From the NCBI GenBank assembly GCA_030386875.1, contig CM059563.1, positions 47,212,102 through 47,276,101 of the forward strand: a DNA stretch of 64,000 nt, given 5' to 3'. Position numbers and translations under genes: made by a program. Of this stretch, positions 1-9,425 are shown one piece after another (the stretch's first letter is position 1; each line of letters opens with the position of its first letter). The notes beneath the pieces were generated by a model. The model saw only the letters and a list, made by a program, of their open reading frames with translations, ran no database searches and had not been told where the DNA came from. The DNA is from Morinoia aosen (Eukaryota > Arthropoda > Malacostraca > Amphipoda > Talitridae).

Positions 1-333
1 AGTTTACTTCCTCATTGTTATTTGACGTTACCTCTTGTGTTACAAAGTCGGACTAATATTATGCGCTATAGGTATGTTGCCTTTAGTATTTGAGCGGTTT
101 TGCTTACAGCAATGTCCATGTCCATTTTGTTTGTGAAAAATCTGTCATATTTTTTTTCAATTTCCCTCTGGTTCTCATCTATACCATTTTCAGGTCTATT
201 TCATACAAACGAAATTCAATTTCATTCAAGCAGGTGAACAGTTTCACACGCGCGGAAAAACAATTTTACACAAACGAAAATTCACTGTCGCACAAATGAA
301 AAAAATATTACACCCAAATATATAACTACATTT
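1..333. other. AT-rich intergenic sequence
   Basis: No gene, RNA or repeat is recognisable here. The one open frame (90-299, +) has low-complexity, Phe-rich composition and no family resemblance. Confidence 0.6.
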
Positions 334-746
334 CTACCCAGATACATTCTTGCACTAGCAATATAAATGTTACCATCCATTCTAATTCCGTGTTAGTAGA
401 TGTGAAGAAATGTAGGAGCCACTTACAATACACAATAATAATACAAGATACAATGTTTCTAACTTAATACTGATTTTATCTGTGTGTGTTCACAATTCAA
501 TATATAATACTTCCAAGACTTGAATATTCAAAAAATGATTATTATAAAAGTTATTGAAGTCTTAAAAGCTTTATATATTAAATTGTAAACACACACAAAT
601 AAAATCAGTAGTGAATTAAAAACATTGTTTCTTGTATTATTATTGTGTATTGTAAGTGGATCCTACATTTCTTCACATCGACTAACACGGAATTAGAAAG
701 GATGGCAACATTTTTATTGCTAATGCAGGAATGTATCTGGGTAGTA
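334..746. mobile_element. Fold-back (long inverted repeat) element, about 0.4 kb
   Basis: The left arm (about 334-527) and right arm (about 567-746) are near-perfect reverse complements. The left arm begins CTACCCAGATACATTC and the right arm ends GAATGTATCTGGGTAG. Pairing continues through the 'TTCCGTGTTAGT' and 'AATACACAATAATAATACAAGA' segments to a loop of about 40 nt. There is no coding potential. This architecture fits a non-autonomous fold-back transposon or palindromic MITE; the superfamily cannot be assigned. I could not fix a target-site duplication. Confidence 0.75.
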
Positions 747-1038
747 GTGTACAAATATAAATTGTAATTAAACGGAATCGTACATTAGTATTCACTGAAT
801 CGCACTTGTCTATTTCTTTTGAAGATTAAATCTACATATCGTTCAATGATAACCTTTTGTATTTATATGTATATGATTTCATAGATATGATAAAGTGAAT
901 TTTCACGTATATAAATATTTATGAGCGTAAATAAATCCTCAAAACCATTCTTGCATATAATATCCAATAGATACATGTTTAACGCAAAAAAAACTCAAAT
1001 TAACAAATTATTATGTCATTTTATAACTCAACTGAGGG
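747..1038. other. AT-rich spacer
   Basis: Nothing recognisable between the fold-back element and the first minisatellite. Confidence 0.6.
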
Positions 1039-1303
1039 TTGGATTAATTTGAACTTGACTCGGATTAATTTGAAATTGACTTGGGTTAAATTGAACTTGA
1101 CTTGGATTAAATTGAACTTGACTTGGATTAATTTGAACTTGACTCGGATTAATTTGAACTTGACTCGGATTAATTTGAACTTGACTCGGATTAATTTGAA
1201 CTTGACTCGGATTAATTTGAACTTGACTCGGATTAGTTTGAATTTGACTCGGATTAATTTGAACTTGACTCGGATTAATTTGAACTTGACTTAGATTAAT
1301 TTG
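1039..1303. repeat. Minisatellite, 21-bp unit, about 12 copies
   Basis: The unit contains ATTAATTTGAACTTGACT followed by CGG or TGG. Left-hand copies carry a TGG variant and AAATTGAA changes, and the central copies are nearly identical. Because 21 is a multiple of three, both strands stay open (INLNLTR on +, QINPSQV on -). These frames are artefacts of the repeat. Confidence 0.92.
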
Positions 1304-1534
1304 AAGTGAAAAAGGTATAGTAGTATGCTCTACTGATTTCCTTAAAAAATGTGCGTCCATTGTCCATTGTTACGGTCATTGGTCCTGATAACAAAAGTAA
1401 GGGCACAATATCTGAAAAATATATTTCGAACTCGAGCAAATGGAAGAACATAAATTTGAATTGATAATACGAATTTCAACCTGTATTGACGTCCGAAAGG
1501 AGGGAGATCTGAAATTGGAGCAAGATTATCAGTA

Positions 1535-1865
1535 GTGTTAACCCGCAAAGCTACAAATCTGCACTGCATAGGAGCAGTGACTGTTTCAAGAAAGCTTCAT
1601 TTCACAACACGACGAGGAGCCCTGAAATTTGAAAACTTTAATGAGTGGATTCGAGAACTCATCGAGATCTGTTCTATTCAAGGGATAGAGGAGCCAAGAT
1701 TAATCATTGACAAAGCTGCCTGTCATGCACGCGGGGAATCAGATGTAGAACACGGAGATGTGCAATTGTTTCGCCTTGATCCGTATTCTCACTTTTGAAT
1801 CCCATAGAACTTCTTTGGAAAGTTCTCAAAAGCAACCTTAAACCGAACATGCACCAGAAGATGTG
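1535..1865 (+). pseudogene. Tc1/mariner-superfamily transposase relic (DDE_3-type C-terminal half)
   Basis: The reading frame from 1535 contains IIDKAACHA (a degenerate form of the usual 'xxDNAxxH' motif; Asp present, Asn replaced by Lys) and then LDPYSH. A one-base deletion in the T run at 1793-1796 moves the expected continuation (LNPIELLWKVLK, the 'NPIE.W...K' motif with the third acidic residue) into the -1 frame, where it runs to a stop at 1863-1865. This order of motifs is typical of the DDE_3 endonuclease domain of Tc1/mariner and IS630-like transposases, which cut and paste DNA through an RNase-H-like DDE/D site. The N-terminal DNA-binding half is not recognisable upstream, and no terminal inverted repeats were found. 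It is an old non-functional fragment. The superfamily call is fairly secure; the family is unknown. Confidence 0.75.
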
Positions 1866-2238
1866 AGAATTTCAAGAAATACAGCGTGCTGGAGGAAATA
1901 GTATTGCGGAGCAATGCGTGTGTATACATGGAGAAATTTCGACGGTGGTTACAAGGAAATTATCCGGAAGGATGCTGGCAAAATATGCGAGTCGTGTAGA
2001 AAAATATTATCCAGCAGTATGCGCCTTGATGACTTGTATTTGTAATGAATTAGCTTTCAATTTAATGTGTGAGAAATTCAAGATCCATAGATGAAATTTC
2101 CCAATGTAAACAAGATATCGATTTCAAGTATTCATTTATATTGTATTGTGTAAAGTTGAGTTTCGTTAGTGTGAAATTGTCTTTTCGTTGAATAAAAAGA
2201 AGAACCAGAGTAAAAACGAACATAACGTTTATTGCATT
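1866..2238. other. Degenerate sequence downstream of the transposase relic
   Basis: A weak continuation (peptide segment EKFRRWLQGNYPEGCW in one frame near 1930-1980) may be the decayed transposase C-terminus. Nothing else is visible. Confidence 0.4.
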
Positions 2239-2270
2239 CGTTTCGGAATTCTTGAAATTCCATCATCAGT
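2239..2270 (-). other. Hammerhead-ribozyme-like core motif, probable Penelope-like pLTR remnant
   Basis: Read on the minus strand, the sequence has CTGATGA, then a six-base-pair stem (GGAATT/AATTCC) with a 5-nt loop, then CGAAACG. This is the arrangement of the conserved hammerhead core: CUGANGA, stem II, GAAA. One extra U lies between CUGAUGA and the stem. It sits about 240 bp 3' of the Penelope-like endonuclease fragment on the same strand. Hammerhead motifs are known in the pseudo-LTRs of Penelope-like elements. Stems I and III and a cleavage site were not established, so activity is not claimed. Confidence 0.45.
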
Positions 2271-2389
2271 GCTGAAATAGGAAAAAACAGAAAAGATTTC
2301 TTAAGATCCTAGTAAAAACAAATATATATATTCCACAAAATTCTCTTAATGTAAGAACCCTAATTTGTATTCATTCATACACAAACAGT

Positions 2390-2503
2390 TGCATACTCAT
2401 AATTCACACAAACACACATATACACGCTAATCGAGATACACACAGTAAACACATACTATGCTTTCACACGGACAACACACATGCAAACACACACACACAG
2501 AAT
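2390..2503. repeat. CA-rich simple sequence
   Basis: Runs of ACACAC and CACACAC interspersed with CAT/CAA trinucleotides. Confidence 0.7.
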
Positions 2504-2507
2504 TACG

Positions 2508-2760
2508 TCAGTAGGTGGGGGGAATTGATAACTTAACGGCACTAATGTCTTTGTTGAGGTTAGGTTTATGAGTGAATATGAAAAGGGACTCTAAAATTCT
2601 AAGGTCGTGCTCACTGCTAGCTCGGCATAAAGTTGAAAAATTAGCGTTTTTAAATGAATGGTTTAAATGATCGCAGTGATCTGTAATTGCTGATTGGGGT
2701 GGAACGGTCAGTGCACGGCCGGTTCTGTGAGATATTCCTGCGTGTTGGCTATGTCTGATG
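2508..2760 (-). pseudogene. Penelope-like retroelement, C-terminal GIY-YIG endonuclease fragment
   Basis: On the minus strand the frame reads HAGISHRTGRALTVPP, then SAITDHCDHLNHSF, then LRILESLFIFTHKPNLN and a terminal AVKLSI. The G.S.RTG..L..PP, S.I.DHC...NH and LRI.ES..I...KP.LN signatures match the C-terminal part of the GIY-YIG nuclease that follows the reverse transcriptase in Penelope-like elements. That nuclease nicks the target DNA for integration. Only the last ~85 residues are present; the catalytic GIY...YIG start and the whole reverse transcriptase are absent. The frame continues upstream (to 2846) only by reading through the opposite arm of an inverted duplication, so residues before HAGIS are antisense and not real protein. 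Confidence 0.7.
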
Positions 2761-2892
2761 AATTGTTGGAGTTCGGTACTATAGCCAACATGCAGGAATA
2801 TCTTATAGAACCGGCCTTGCACTAACCGTTCCACCCCAATCAGCAATTAGAGATCACTGCGATCATTTAAACCATTCATTTAAAAACGCTAA
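2641..2892. repeat. Inverted duplication (arms about 111 bp, loop 28 bp)
   Basis: The left arm (2641-2751) starts TTAGCGTTTTTAAATGAATG, and the right arm (2780-2892) ends with its reverse complement, at about 95% identity. The arms are the Penelope-like endonuclease segment in opposite orientations, centred on about 2766. Such inverted joins are common at Penelope-like insertions. Confidence 0.9.
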
Positions 2893-3504
2893 TTACAAAA
2901 CTTATACAAGGCTGTTTAGAATACAAAACTGTATATACATTTTTTTTTTTGACAACCTAGGTGTTTTTTTTCACTAGTTTTTCCAATCCTTTTCGCCAAG
3001 CGGTGCAGGTCTCAACATGTAGATTAATAAGGCCGTCTTTATTCGAAACTACCTTTTTGATAAGATCCAAGTACATATATTATATTAGACGCCTTGCATA
3101 TAATGCTGAGCATGTTCACTTATATAACGTGCAGAAGTCGACTAGTTCATTTTATGGATATTAATTCACTAGCGAGAAAAATTTTGCAAGTTTCCAGCTA
3201 CTATTTTCAAATCACAAATTTGATTTTTTGAATAACGTTTGTCATACATTTCAAAAAGGCAAAGAAAGAGAGCGTTTAATTTCCACAGACACACCAAAAC
3301 TCGTACGTTAGAGCCATTGATGGTGCATTTTGTTAGTCGAAAGACTTCATCGTTCAACAGCCGCGCTCTCTGCTACTTTAGCATTCTGTGCGCTATCTGG
3401 TGTTATCGGCGGTGCTCGATGTAGTGACGCCATCACGCTCGGTGTCTGGGTTGCGATTTATAGTCCAGGTCATAATCATAGAGTTAGGATGCTGATTTTG
3501 AACG
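2893..3504. other. No recognisable feature
   Basis: Short open frames at 2961-3164 and 3330-3536 have no domain resemblance or repeat structure. Confidence 0.5.
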
Positions 3505-3765
3505 TTGTATCATTGTGCATACAGTACCAGAAGTAAAATATGGACTTTCATTATTGTGCGTGTAGTACTGGAATTAAAATAAGGATTTTGAAAACAGTAA
3601 AACTGCGCATGCATCACTGGAATTAAATTAGGGATTTTTAACTAGGTAATACTGCGAATGCAGTATTGAAATACTGATTTTGAATACGGTAATAGTGCGC
3701 ATACAATACTGAAATTTAAAATTGATTTTTAACACGGCAACACTGCGAGCAATTGTATTGTTCAA
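3505..3765. repeat. Degenerate tandem repeat, about 42-49 bp period, six copies
   Basis: The motif 'A(C/G)TGCG(C/A)ATGCA.TACTG.AATT' recurs at about 3514, 3556, 3604, 3653, 3696 and 3744, each time followed by a variant of ATTTTGAA. The copies are well diverged, so this is an old array. Confidence 0.7.
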
Positions 3766-3944
3766 GATTCATGTTCAGATATTATTATTGTGTGGGCAGT
3801 GTTGATCATTTTGAAAACCGTTATTTTCCGTAGGTATTGTATATGTTCTGTGATTCAGAGACCACACCTAAAATGCTTGTAATTTTATTTTATTATTTTT
3901 CTTCCCGAAACGCTTTGTGGAACTCTGAGGTAACTCTATTGACC

Positions 3945-4135
3945 AGAGGTCCGTTACGGCGCGTACTGCACAATATTGGCTAGAAACCCGTTACGGTGCG
4001 TACCGTTACCAGATGCCCGTTACGGTGTGTACCGTTACCAGAGGCCAGTTACGGTGTGTACCGTTACCAGAGGCCCGTTACGGTGTGTACCGTTACCAGA
4101 GGCCCGTTACGGTGTGTACCGTTATGAGAGGCCCG
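3945..4135. repeat. Minisatellite, 29-bp unit, about 6 copies
   Basis: The unit carries CCCGTTACGGTGTGTACCG followed by TTACCAGAGG. The period is 29 bp, measured from the tACGG starts at 4021 and 4050. End copies are degenerate. Confidence 0.88.
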
Positions 4136-4737
4136 TTATTTGTATTTGTTATCAGAAACTAATTTCATTTATGCAAATTTGTTTCAGTAAGGTAGGCTTA
4201 AACAAATTTATAATCCAGCTTGTCTCTCTGAGGGTGTAATTTTACTGGCACTCCGGACTTCTATTCGAATGTTCTTCTCGTAAAATTTAATTACTTGAGT
4301 ATCTTGGATACACAGGCGGGTGTTGCTGGCGGTTGTCCCCTGCGTCACTCCGCCTTGAATAAATCGAAGCCGCCTTGATTTCCCCGGGGCCTGGAGTGCG
4401 ACCCTTCATAGCAGGAGGGACTAACTGCTCTAGGGAAAGCCTTGGGATATCCGAAATAGGAACGAAATCACGCGAAAGTTGAGACGAAATTCTAAAAGAA
4501 ATAGGAGATGTTCTGAGAGTTAGTCCAAAATTATGAAATGGTATTAAATGATAGAGGAATTATTTGGTGGACTCAACTTCGGTTAAGAGATGTGGATTCG
4601 TAATGCATCGACGTGGCTGGTGACTGCAATCTTTCGACTTCGTCCGAATTGCGAAAAATTTGGACTGGATTTCAGTGACTTTTATCCTATGAATTGCAGC
4701 TGCTAAAAAATCACTGTCCTAAATTTTATTAGTTCAA
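4136..4737. other. No recognisable feature
   Basis: No coding or repeat structure is seen apart from a short GC-rich stretch at 4310-4440. Confidence 0.45.
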
Positions 4738-5445
4738 CAAGGGAGCCTCCTCAGGAGGATACATCCACTCTATCTATAGGAATTAGCAGCGGGGCATATG
4801 TGAGATCCTGAGGTTTGGTACGATTTCCTTTTATTGAAATAGAGTAGGTTTTTTGCTTTATTGCGAACCATCTTATTTTCGGTTCACTGCTGTCGGGTTT
4901 TCAGCACCTACTACTTTCTTCTTCAACTTTTATTTTATTTCATTAACTGATTTCTCAACTAACTATTTCCACACACCATAATTGTGTGTATATTCTGCGT
5001 TCCCTTATCTCCTTTCTTTGGAACGCCTCTGTTGCGATTATTGAGGCTTAAACTAACATCTAATTTAATATTCTACACCCCTCAGCGGGATACAACTATT
5101 TAATCTGGGGGAATTAGCGCTCCCAGGGGAACAATGTGAGGGCCCGAGCTAAAGGTGAGGTAGGCTTTCTTTTTGTTGTAATAAAATAGGTTTTTGATTT
5201 GTTACGGACCATCTTTTTTCGGTTCACTGCTGTCCTGTTTTTCAGCACCTACTACATTACTTCTTTAACTTTGATCTTGTTTCAAGAACTTCTTTCTCAT
5301 CTTACTGTTTCTATGCCCCTTGTGCATAGATTCCCCATTATCCTATTTCCATACTAAATGGTGCCTTCCTCCTTCCTCTCTTCGATCCGCTCTTATTTTG
5401 TAGCGGTTAGGGAGGCTTAAACTAACTTATAATCATAATCATTTA
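4738..5445 (+). repeat. Interspersed repeat family R1, two tandem copies (defines the family)
   Basis: Copy one spans about 4738-5085 and copy two about 5090-5445. The shared order of blocks is: CCCCTCAG.GGGATACAACTA; GGAATTAGCGCTCCCAGGGG; GTGAG(G)TCC.GAGCT; GGTAGGCCTTCTTTTTGTTG; AAATAGG; TTACGGACCATCTTTTTTCG; GTTCACTGCTGTCCTGTTTT; TCAGCACCTACTACTTTCTT; CTTGTTTCA; TTGTGCATAGATTCCGCGTT; CCATACTAAATGGTGCCTTC; GGTTAGGGAGGCTTAAACTA. The full unit is about 350-400 bp. It is non-coding and pyrimidine-rich, without an A-tail or tRNA-like head. The class is unknown. Confidence 0.9.
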
Positions 5446-5520
5446 ATATTCAACAAGGAGGTACTAATTCTGGCACTGGATCAGGCTCTGTAAGCATCGC
5501 ATGTTGCAATAATTTGCATG

Positions 5521-6556
5521 ACTGCAATGATTGACTTACCTGCAATGATCGGCTTGCCTGCAATGATCGACTTGCCTGCAATAATCGGCTTGCCTGCAAT
5601 GATCGGCTTGCCTGCAATGATCGGCTTGCCTGCAATGATCGGCTTGCCTGCAATGATCGGCTTGCCTGCAATGATCGGCTTGCCTGCAATGATCGGCTTG
5701 CCTGCAATGATCGGCTTGCCTGCAATGATCGGCTTGCCTGCAATGATCGGCTTGCCTGCAATGATCGGCTTGCCTGCAATGATCGGCTTGCCTGCAGTGA
5801 TCGGCTTGCCTGCAATGATCGGCTTGCCTGCAATGATCGGCTTGCCTGCAATGATCGGCTTGCCTGCAATGATTGGCTTGCCTGCAATGATTGGCTTGCC
5901 TGCAATGATTGGCTTGCCTGCAATGATTGGCTTGCCTGCAATGATTGGCTTGCCTGCAATGATTGGCTTGCCTGCAATGATTGGCTTGCCTGCAATGATT
6001 GGCTTGCCTGCAATGATCAGCTTGCCCGCAATGATCGGCTTGCCTGCAATGATCGACTTGCATGCAATGATCGGCTTGCATGCAATGATCGGCTTGCCTG
6101 CAATGATCGGCTTGCCTGCAATGATCGGCTTGCCTGCAATGATCGGCTTGCCTGCAGTGATCGGCTTGCCTGCAATGATCGGCTTGCCTGCAATGATCGG
6201 CTTGCCTGCAATGATCGGCTTGCCTGCAATGATTGGCTTGCCTGCAATGATTGGCTTGCCTGCAATGATTGGCTTGCCTGCAATGATTGGCTTGCCTGCA
6301 ATGATTGGCTTGCCTGCAATGATCAGCTTGCCCGCAATGATCGGCTTGCCTGCAATGATCGACTTGCATGCAATGATCGGCTTGCCTGCAATGATCGGCT
6401 TGCCTGCAATGATCGGCTTGCCTGCAATGATCGGCTTGCCTGCAATGATCGGCTGGCCTGCAATGATCGGCTGGCCTGCAATGATCGGCTTTCCCGCAAT
6501 GACCGGCTTGCCTGCAATGATCGGCTTGCCTGTAATGATCGGCTTGCCTGCAATAA
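5521..6556. repeat. Minisatellite, 18-bp unit, about 57 copies, with a higher-order duplication
   Basis: The unit is ATGATCGGCTTGCCTGCA. Variants (CAGTGATC, the ATTGG run, ATCAGCTTGCCCG, ATCGACTTGCATG) appear in the same order twice, about 306-360 bp apart, showing that a block of about 17-20 units was duplicated. Since 18 is a multiple of three and the unit lacks stops, frames on both strands remain open for up to ~380 codons. They encode only MIGLPA- or QASRSL-type repeats and are not genes. Confidence 0.95.
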
Positions 6557-7613
6557 ACTGCATGCCCATAATAGCACACACCTGTTCAAAGGTATGCCGA
6601 AGCAATTTAGCGTACATGTGAATGAAGTGATGTGCGTAAGTTTATCGAAATCCTAAAATTAATTTACATAGAGTGCAACTATCACTGACTTGACATTATG
6701 AACATAATTTGTTTCTTAGTTCGGACTTGGCTGCTCATGCGAGCACCATGTTCAAAAGTGCGAGCCCCAGAGAGGGACTTGCCGCCACACTAAACAAAGT
6801 ATTATTACCTGTTTAGCCTGAGTGTTGTGAAGTGACTTCTATTAAGGATGATTTTGGTGGTTTTCTTTACACGGTATCGTGCAAGGGAAGGTAAACGATT
6901 TACTTCTAAGTTAATAGATATTTTCCCTCGGTGATATAATTCAGGCGCTGTTCGAAAAGGTTAAAAAGACGATAGTCGATTGTTGGAGGTTTGAGCATCG
7001 AATCTTACAACTGATGGTTGGCTGACTCAAGGGAAGACTGACAGTGCAGCAGCCCGCATGGGCTTAGATTTGTAGCTGAATAGGTATTTTTTTATTCCTT
7101 AGTTCGCTTTCCCTACAGAGGGATGCTGGCGTACAGTACAATCGACTTGTTCTGTAAGTGTCTTGGTTATTTTTTGAGTTTTCTTACTTGATATTGACGT
7201 ACGTCGAGATGCTTCCGTCTTTTTGTGCATGCGTAGGGAACAGTTCGAGTCGAGACATCCAAATTCTGTTCTATCGTATAGTGCAATTTGAACTTGAACC
7301 TGAGAGGTAACAAAACGGTTTCCTCGAACGGAAACCGATATTCACCCTTGAAAAATATCAAAACCTCTAGGTATCCGGTGTCAAAGAACATAAATTACAG
7401 AGCATTACCAAGCTCGGAAAGATAAGTGTTTCTGGTAACTAAAGTTTTGATGTACTGGTAGACCAAATCGGAAAAAAGACACGGAACAATTTAATATTTT
7501 TGATCGACTTATGGCAAGAAGACACGAAACAAAAATTGCAGAGGACTACAGACTCAATCATCTTCACGCCCTAAATAATAACTCAAAAATATGCAGATCA
7601 ATCGAAAGAAAAT
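6557..7613. other. No recognisable feature
   Basis: Unique-looking intergenic sequence. Small frames (for example 7167-7391, -) have no family features. Confidence 0.45.
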
Positions 7614-7850
7614 GAGCGCCCTAGAGGGAGGTTAGGTAGGCCTTTCTTCTGTGAAAATAGAATAGCCTTTTTTGTGTTGTGACGAATTATATTATTTCGG
7701 TTCATTGCTGCTATTTTTCAGTGCCCATTACTTTCTTCTTTAGCTTTTATTTTGGGTCAGAGACTTTTCAATTTTTCGTTTCTATACCTTCCTCTTCCCT
7801 CTCACGAGAACACTTTCAAGTGGTTTAGGGACTTGAAATCTTGTTGAAAA
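7614..7850 (+). repeat. R1 interspersed repeat, 5'-truncated degenerate copy
   Basis: It begins in the GTTAGGTAGGCCTTTCTTCT block and continues through TTTCGGTTCATTGCTG, TTTTCAGTGCCCATTACTTT and CTTCCTCTTCCCTCTC to GGTTTAGGGACTTGAAA. The upstream GGATACAACT half is absent. Confidence 0.75.
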
Positions 7851-8284
7851 AACTTCCAGAACGGAGATAGCGGTGAAATTGCCGTGCATAAAAAGAATAT
7901 TGAAAACGATGGAAACTGCAAAAATATAACTTCTGCAACCTCTCATTAGTGATCGGTTATGATCGTTTTTTAGAGTTTAAACTTAAGTATCTCCTTCATG
8001 CCGATCTCTGCCAATTATTGAATAATTGGCGTATTAATTTTCTTTGGCATGCAAATTGCGAGTGTAAAGGTCTTTCAACGGCAGTTGAGTGGCTGCTTAA
8101 CCCTTTTTGAAAACCCATTGTTAAAAAAATAATCTATTGTACCTTTGTATCTTTGTATCTTTGTACCAACATTTTAGAAATATTCTGTTTTTCTTTTTTT
8201 TAACGGCAGCATTTTTGAACTCATGATACCGTTCGTACAACCACGATCATTAAACTGGCATTGACATCAGGCAGTCACCGATAT
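7851..8284. other. AT-rich spacer with a short TACCTTTGTATCTTTGTA run
   Basis: A short imperfect repeat of CTTTGTAT lies at about 8140-8170. Otherwise nothing. Confidence 0.5.
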
Positions 8285-8690
8285 CAGGATCAGGAAGAAA
8301 CTGTCACTCGGCAGCAAACTCCAAAAAACACAATGGGGAACAAACTGCCACTCGGCAGCAAACTCCTAAGAACACAATGGGGAACAAACTGTCCCTCGGC
8401 AGCAAACTCCAAAGAACACAATGGGCAACAAACTGTCCCTCGGCAGTAAACTCCAAAGAACACAATGGGCAACAAACTGTCCCTCGGCAGCAAACTCCAA
8501 AGAACACAATGGGCAACAAACTGTCCCTCGGCAGCAAACTCCAAAGAACACAATGGGCAACAAACTGTCCCTCGGCAGCAAACTCCAAAGAACGCAATGG
8601 GGAACAAACTGTCACTCGGCAGCAAACTCCAATGAACACAATGGGGAACAAACTGTCCCTCGGCAGAAAACTCCAAAGAACTCAATAAAT
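8285..8690. repeat. Minisatellite, 44-bp unit, about 9 copies
   Basis: The unit reads AACAAACTGTCCCTCGGCAG then CAAACTCCAAAGAACACAAT then GGGC. Copies differ by one to three changes (GGGG versus GGGC, TCACTCGG, GCAGTAAAC). Since 44 is not a multiple of three, the overlapping frames on each strand cycle through all three phases. None is a real gene. Confidence 0.93.
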
Positions 8691-9069
8691 AACAGATTTT
8701 GCAAGAAATATTTCGCTATGTTCGGAAGAGGTCCGCATAGTCTTCGGGGCGTTGAAGAGTAAAACGAGTCAACAGGTCGGGAAGCATTGAATATGCTTGT
8801 TCAGGTGCACCATGTCGATGGCGCGACAGTGCTGCCATTTATATCACTGGGCGAACTTAGAACAGAAGCTGAACCCCAATTTCTTGTTTTCTTGTCAGAA
8901 AACCGTGAACTACAGGAAATCGTTAACTATGCGGATTCTTTGAACGCTACGTGTTTCTGGAAAATTATTCGGGTGATTGCCTATTCTTCACTTAATTACG
9001 GATGGGATAAGTTTGGTCAGTGTAAATATCTAATTTCAAGTGCATAAGAAAGTACGTTCAGAACGTTCA
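8691..9069. other. Spacer; small open frame of doubtful status
   Basis: A + strand frame at 8787-9047 (86 codons) has ordinary amino-acid composition but no recognisable domain, start context or splice signals. I leave it unannotated. Confidence 0.4.
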
Positions 9070-9425
9070 CTGGATACCCCTCAAGGGGATACAAATATTG
9101 TATATCTGGGAATTAGCGCTCGCAGGGGGACAATGTGACGGCCCGGGCTGAGAGTTAGGTAGGCCTTATTTTTGTTGACAAAAAATGCTTTCGTTATGTT
9201 CTGGACCATCTTTACTCTTTACTGTCCTGTTTTTCAGCACCTGCTTCTTTCTTCTTCAACTTTGATCTTGTTTCATAAACTTCTTCCTTATCTTACTGTT
9301 TCTATGCCCTTTCTGCATAGATTCCGCGTTCCCTTAACTCCATACTAAATGGTGCCTTCTCTCTTCCTCTCTTTGAATTGCATTTTTTTTGCGGATAGGG
9401 AGGCTTAAACTAACTAATAATCTAA
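9070..9425 (+). repeat. R1 interspersed repeat, nearly full-length
   Basis: It starts CCCCTCAAGGGGATACAAAT, followed by GGAATTAGCGCTCGCAGGGG, GGTAGGCCTTATTTTTGTTG, GTCCTGTTTTTCAGCACCTG, CTTGTTTCATAAACTTCTTC, ATGGTGCCTTCTCTCTTCC and GGATAGGGAGGCTTAAACTA. This is the same order and orientation as the copies at 4.7-5.4 kb. Confidence 0.9.

Noticed and set aside
5450..6621. Frames encoding MIGLPA or HCRQAD repeats
   Set aside because: Artefacts of the 18-bp minisatellite; open on both strands simultaneously.
8285..8690. CRISPR array
   Set aside because: Units are contiguous with no unique spacers, and the genome is eukaryotic. The same applies to all other arrays here.
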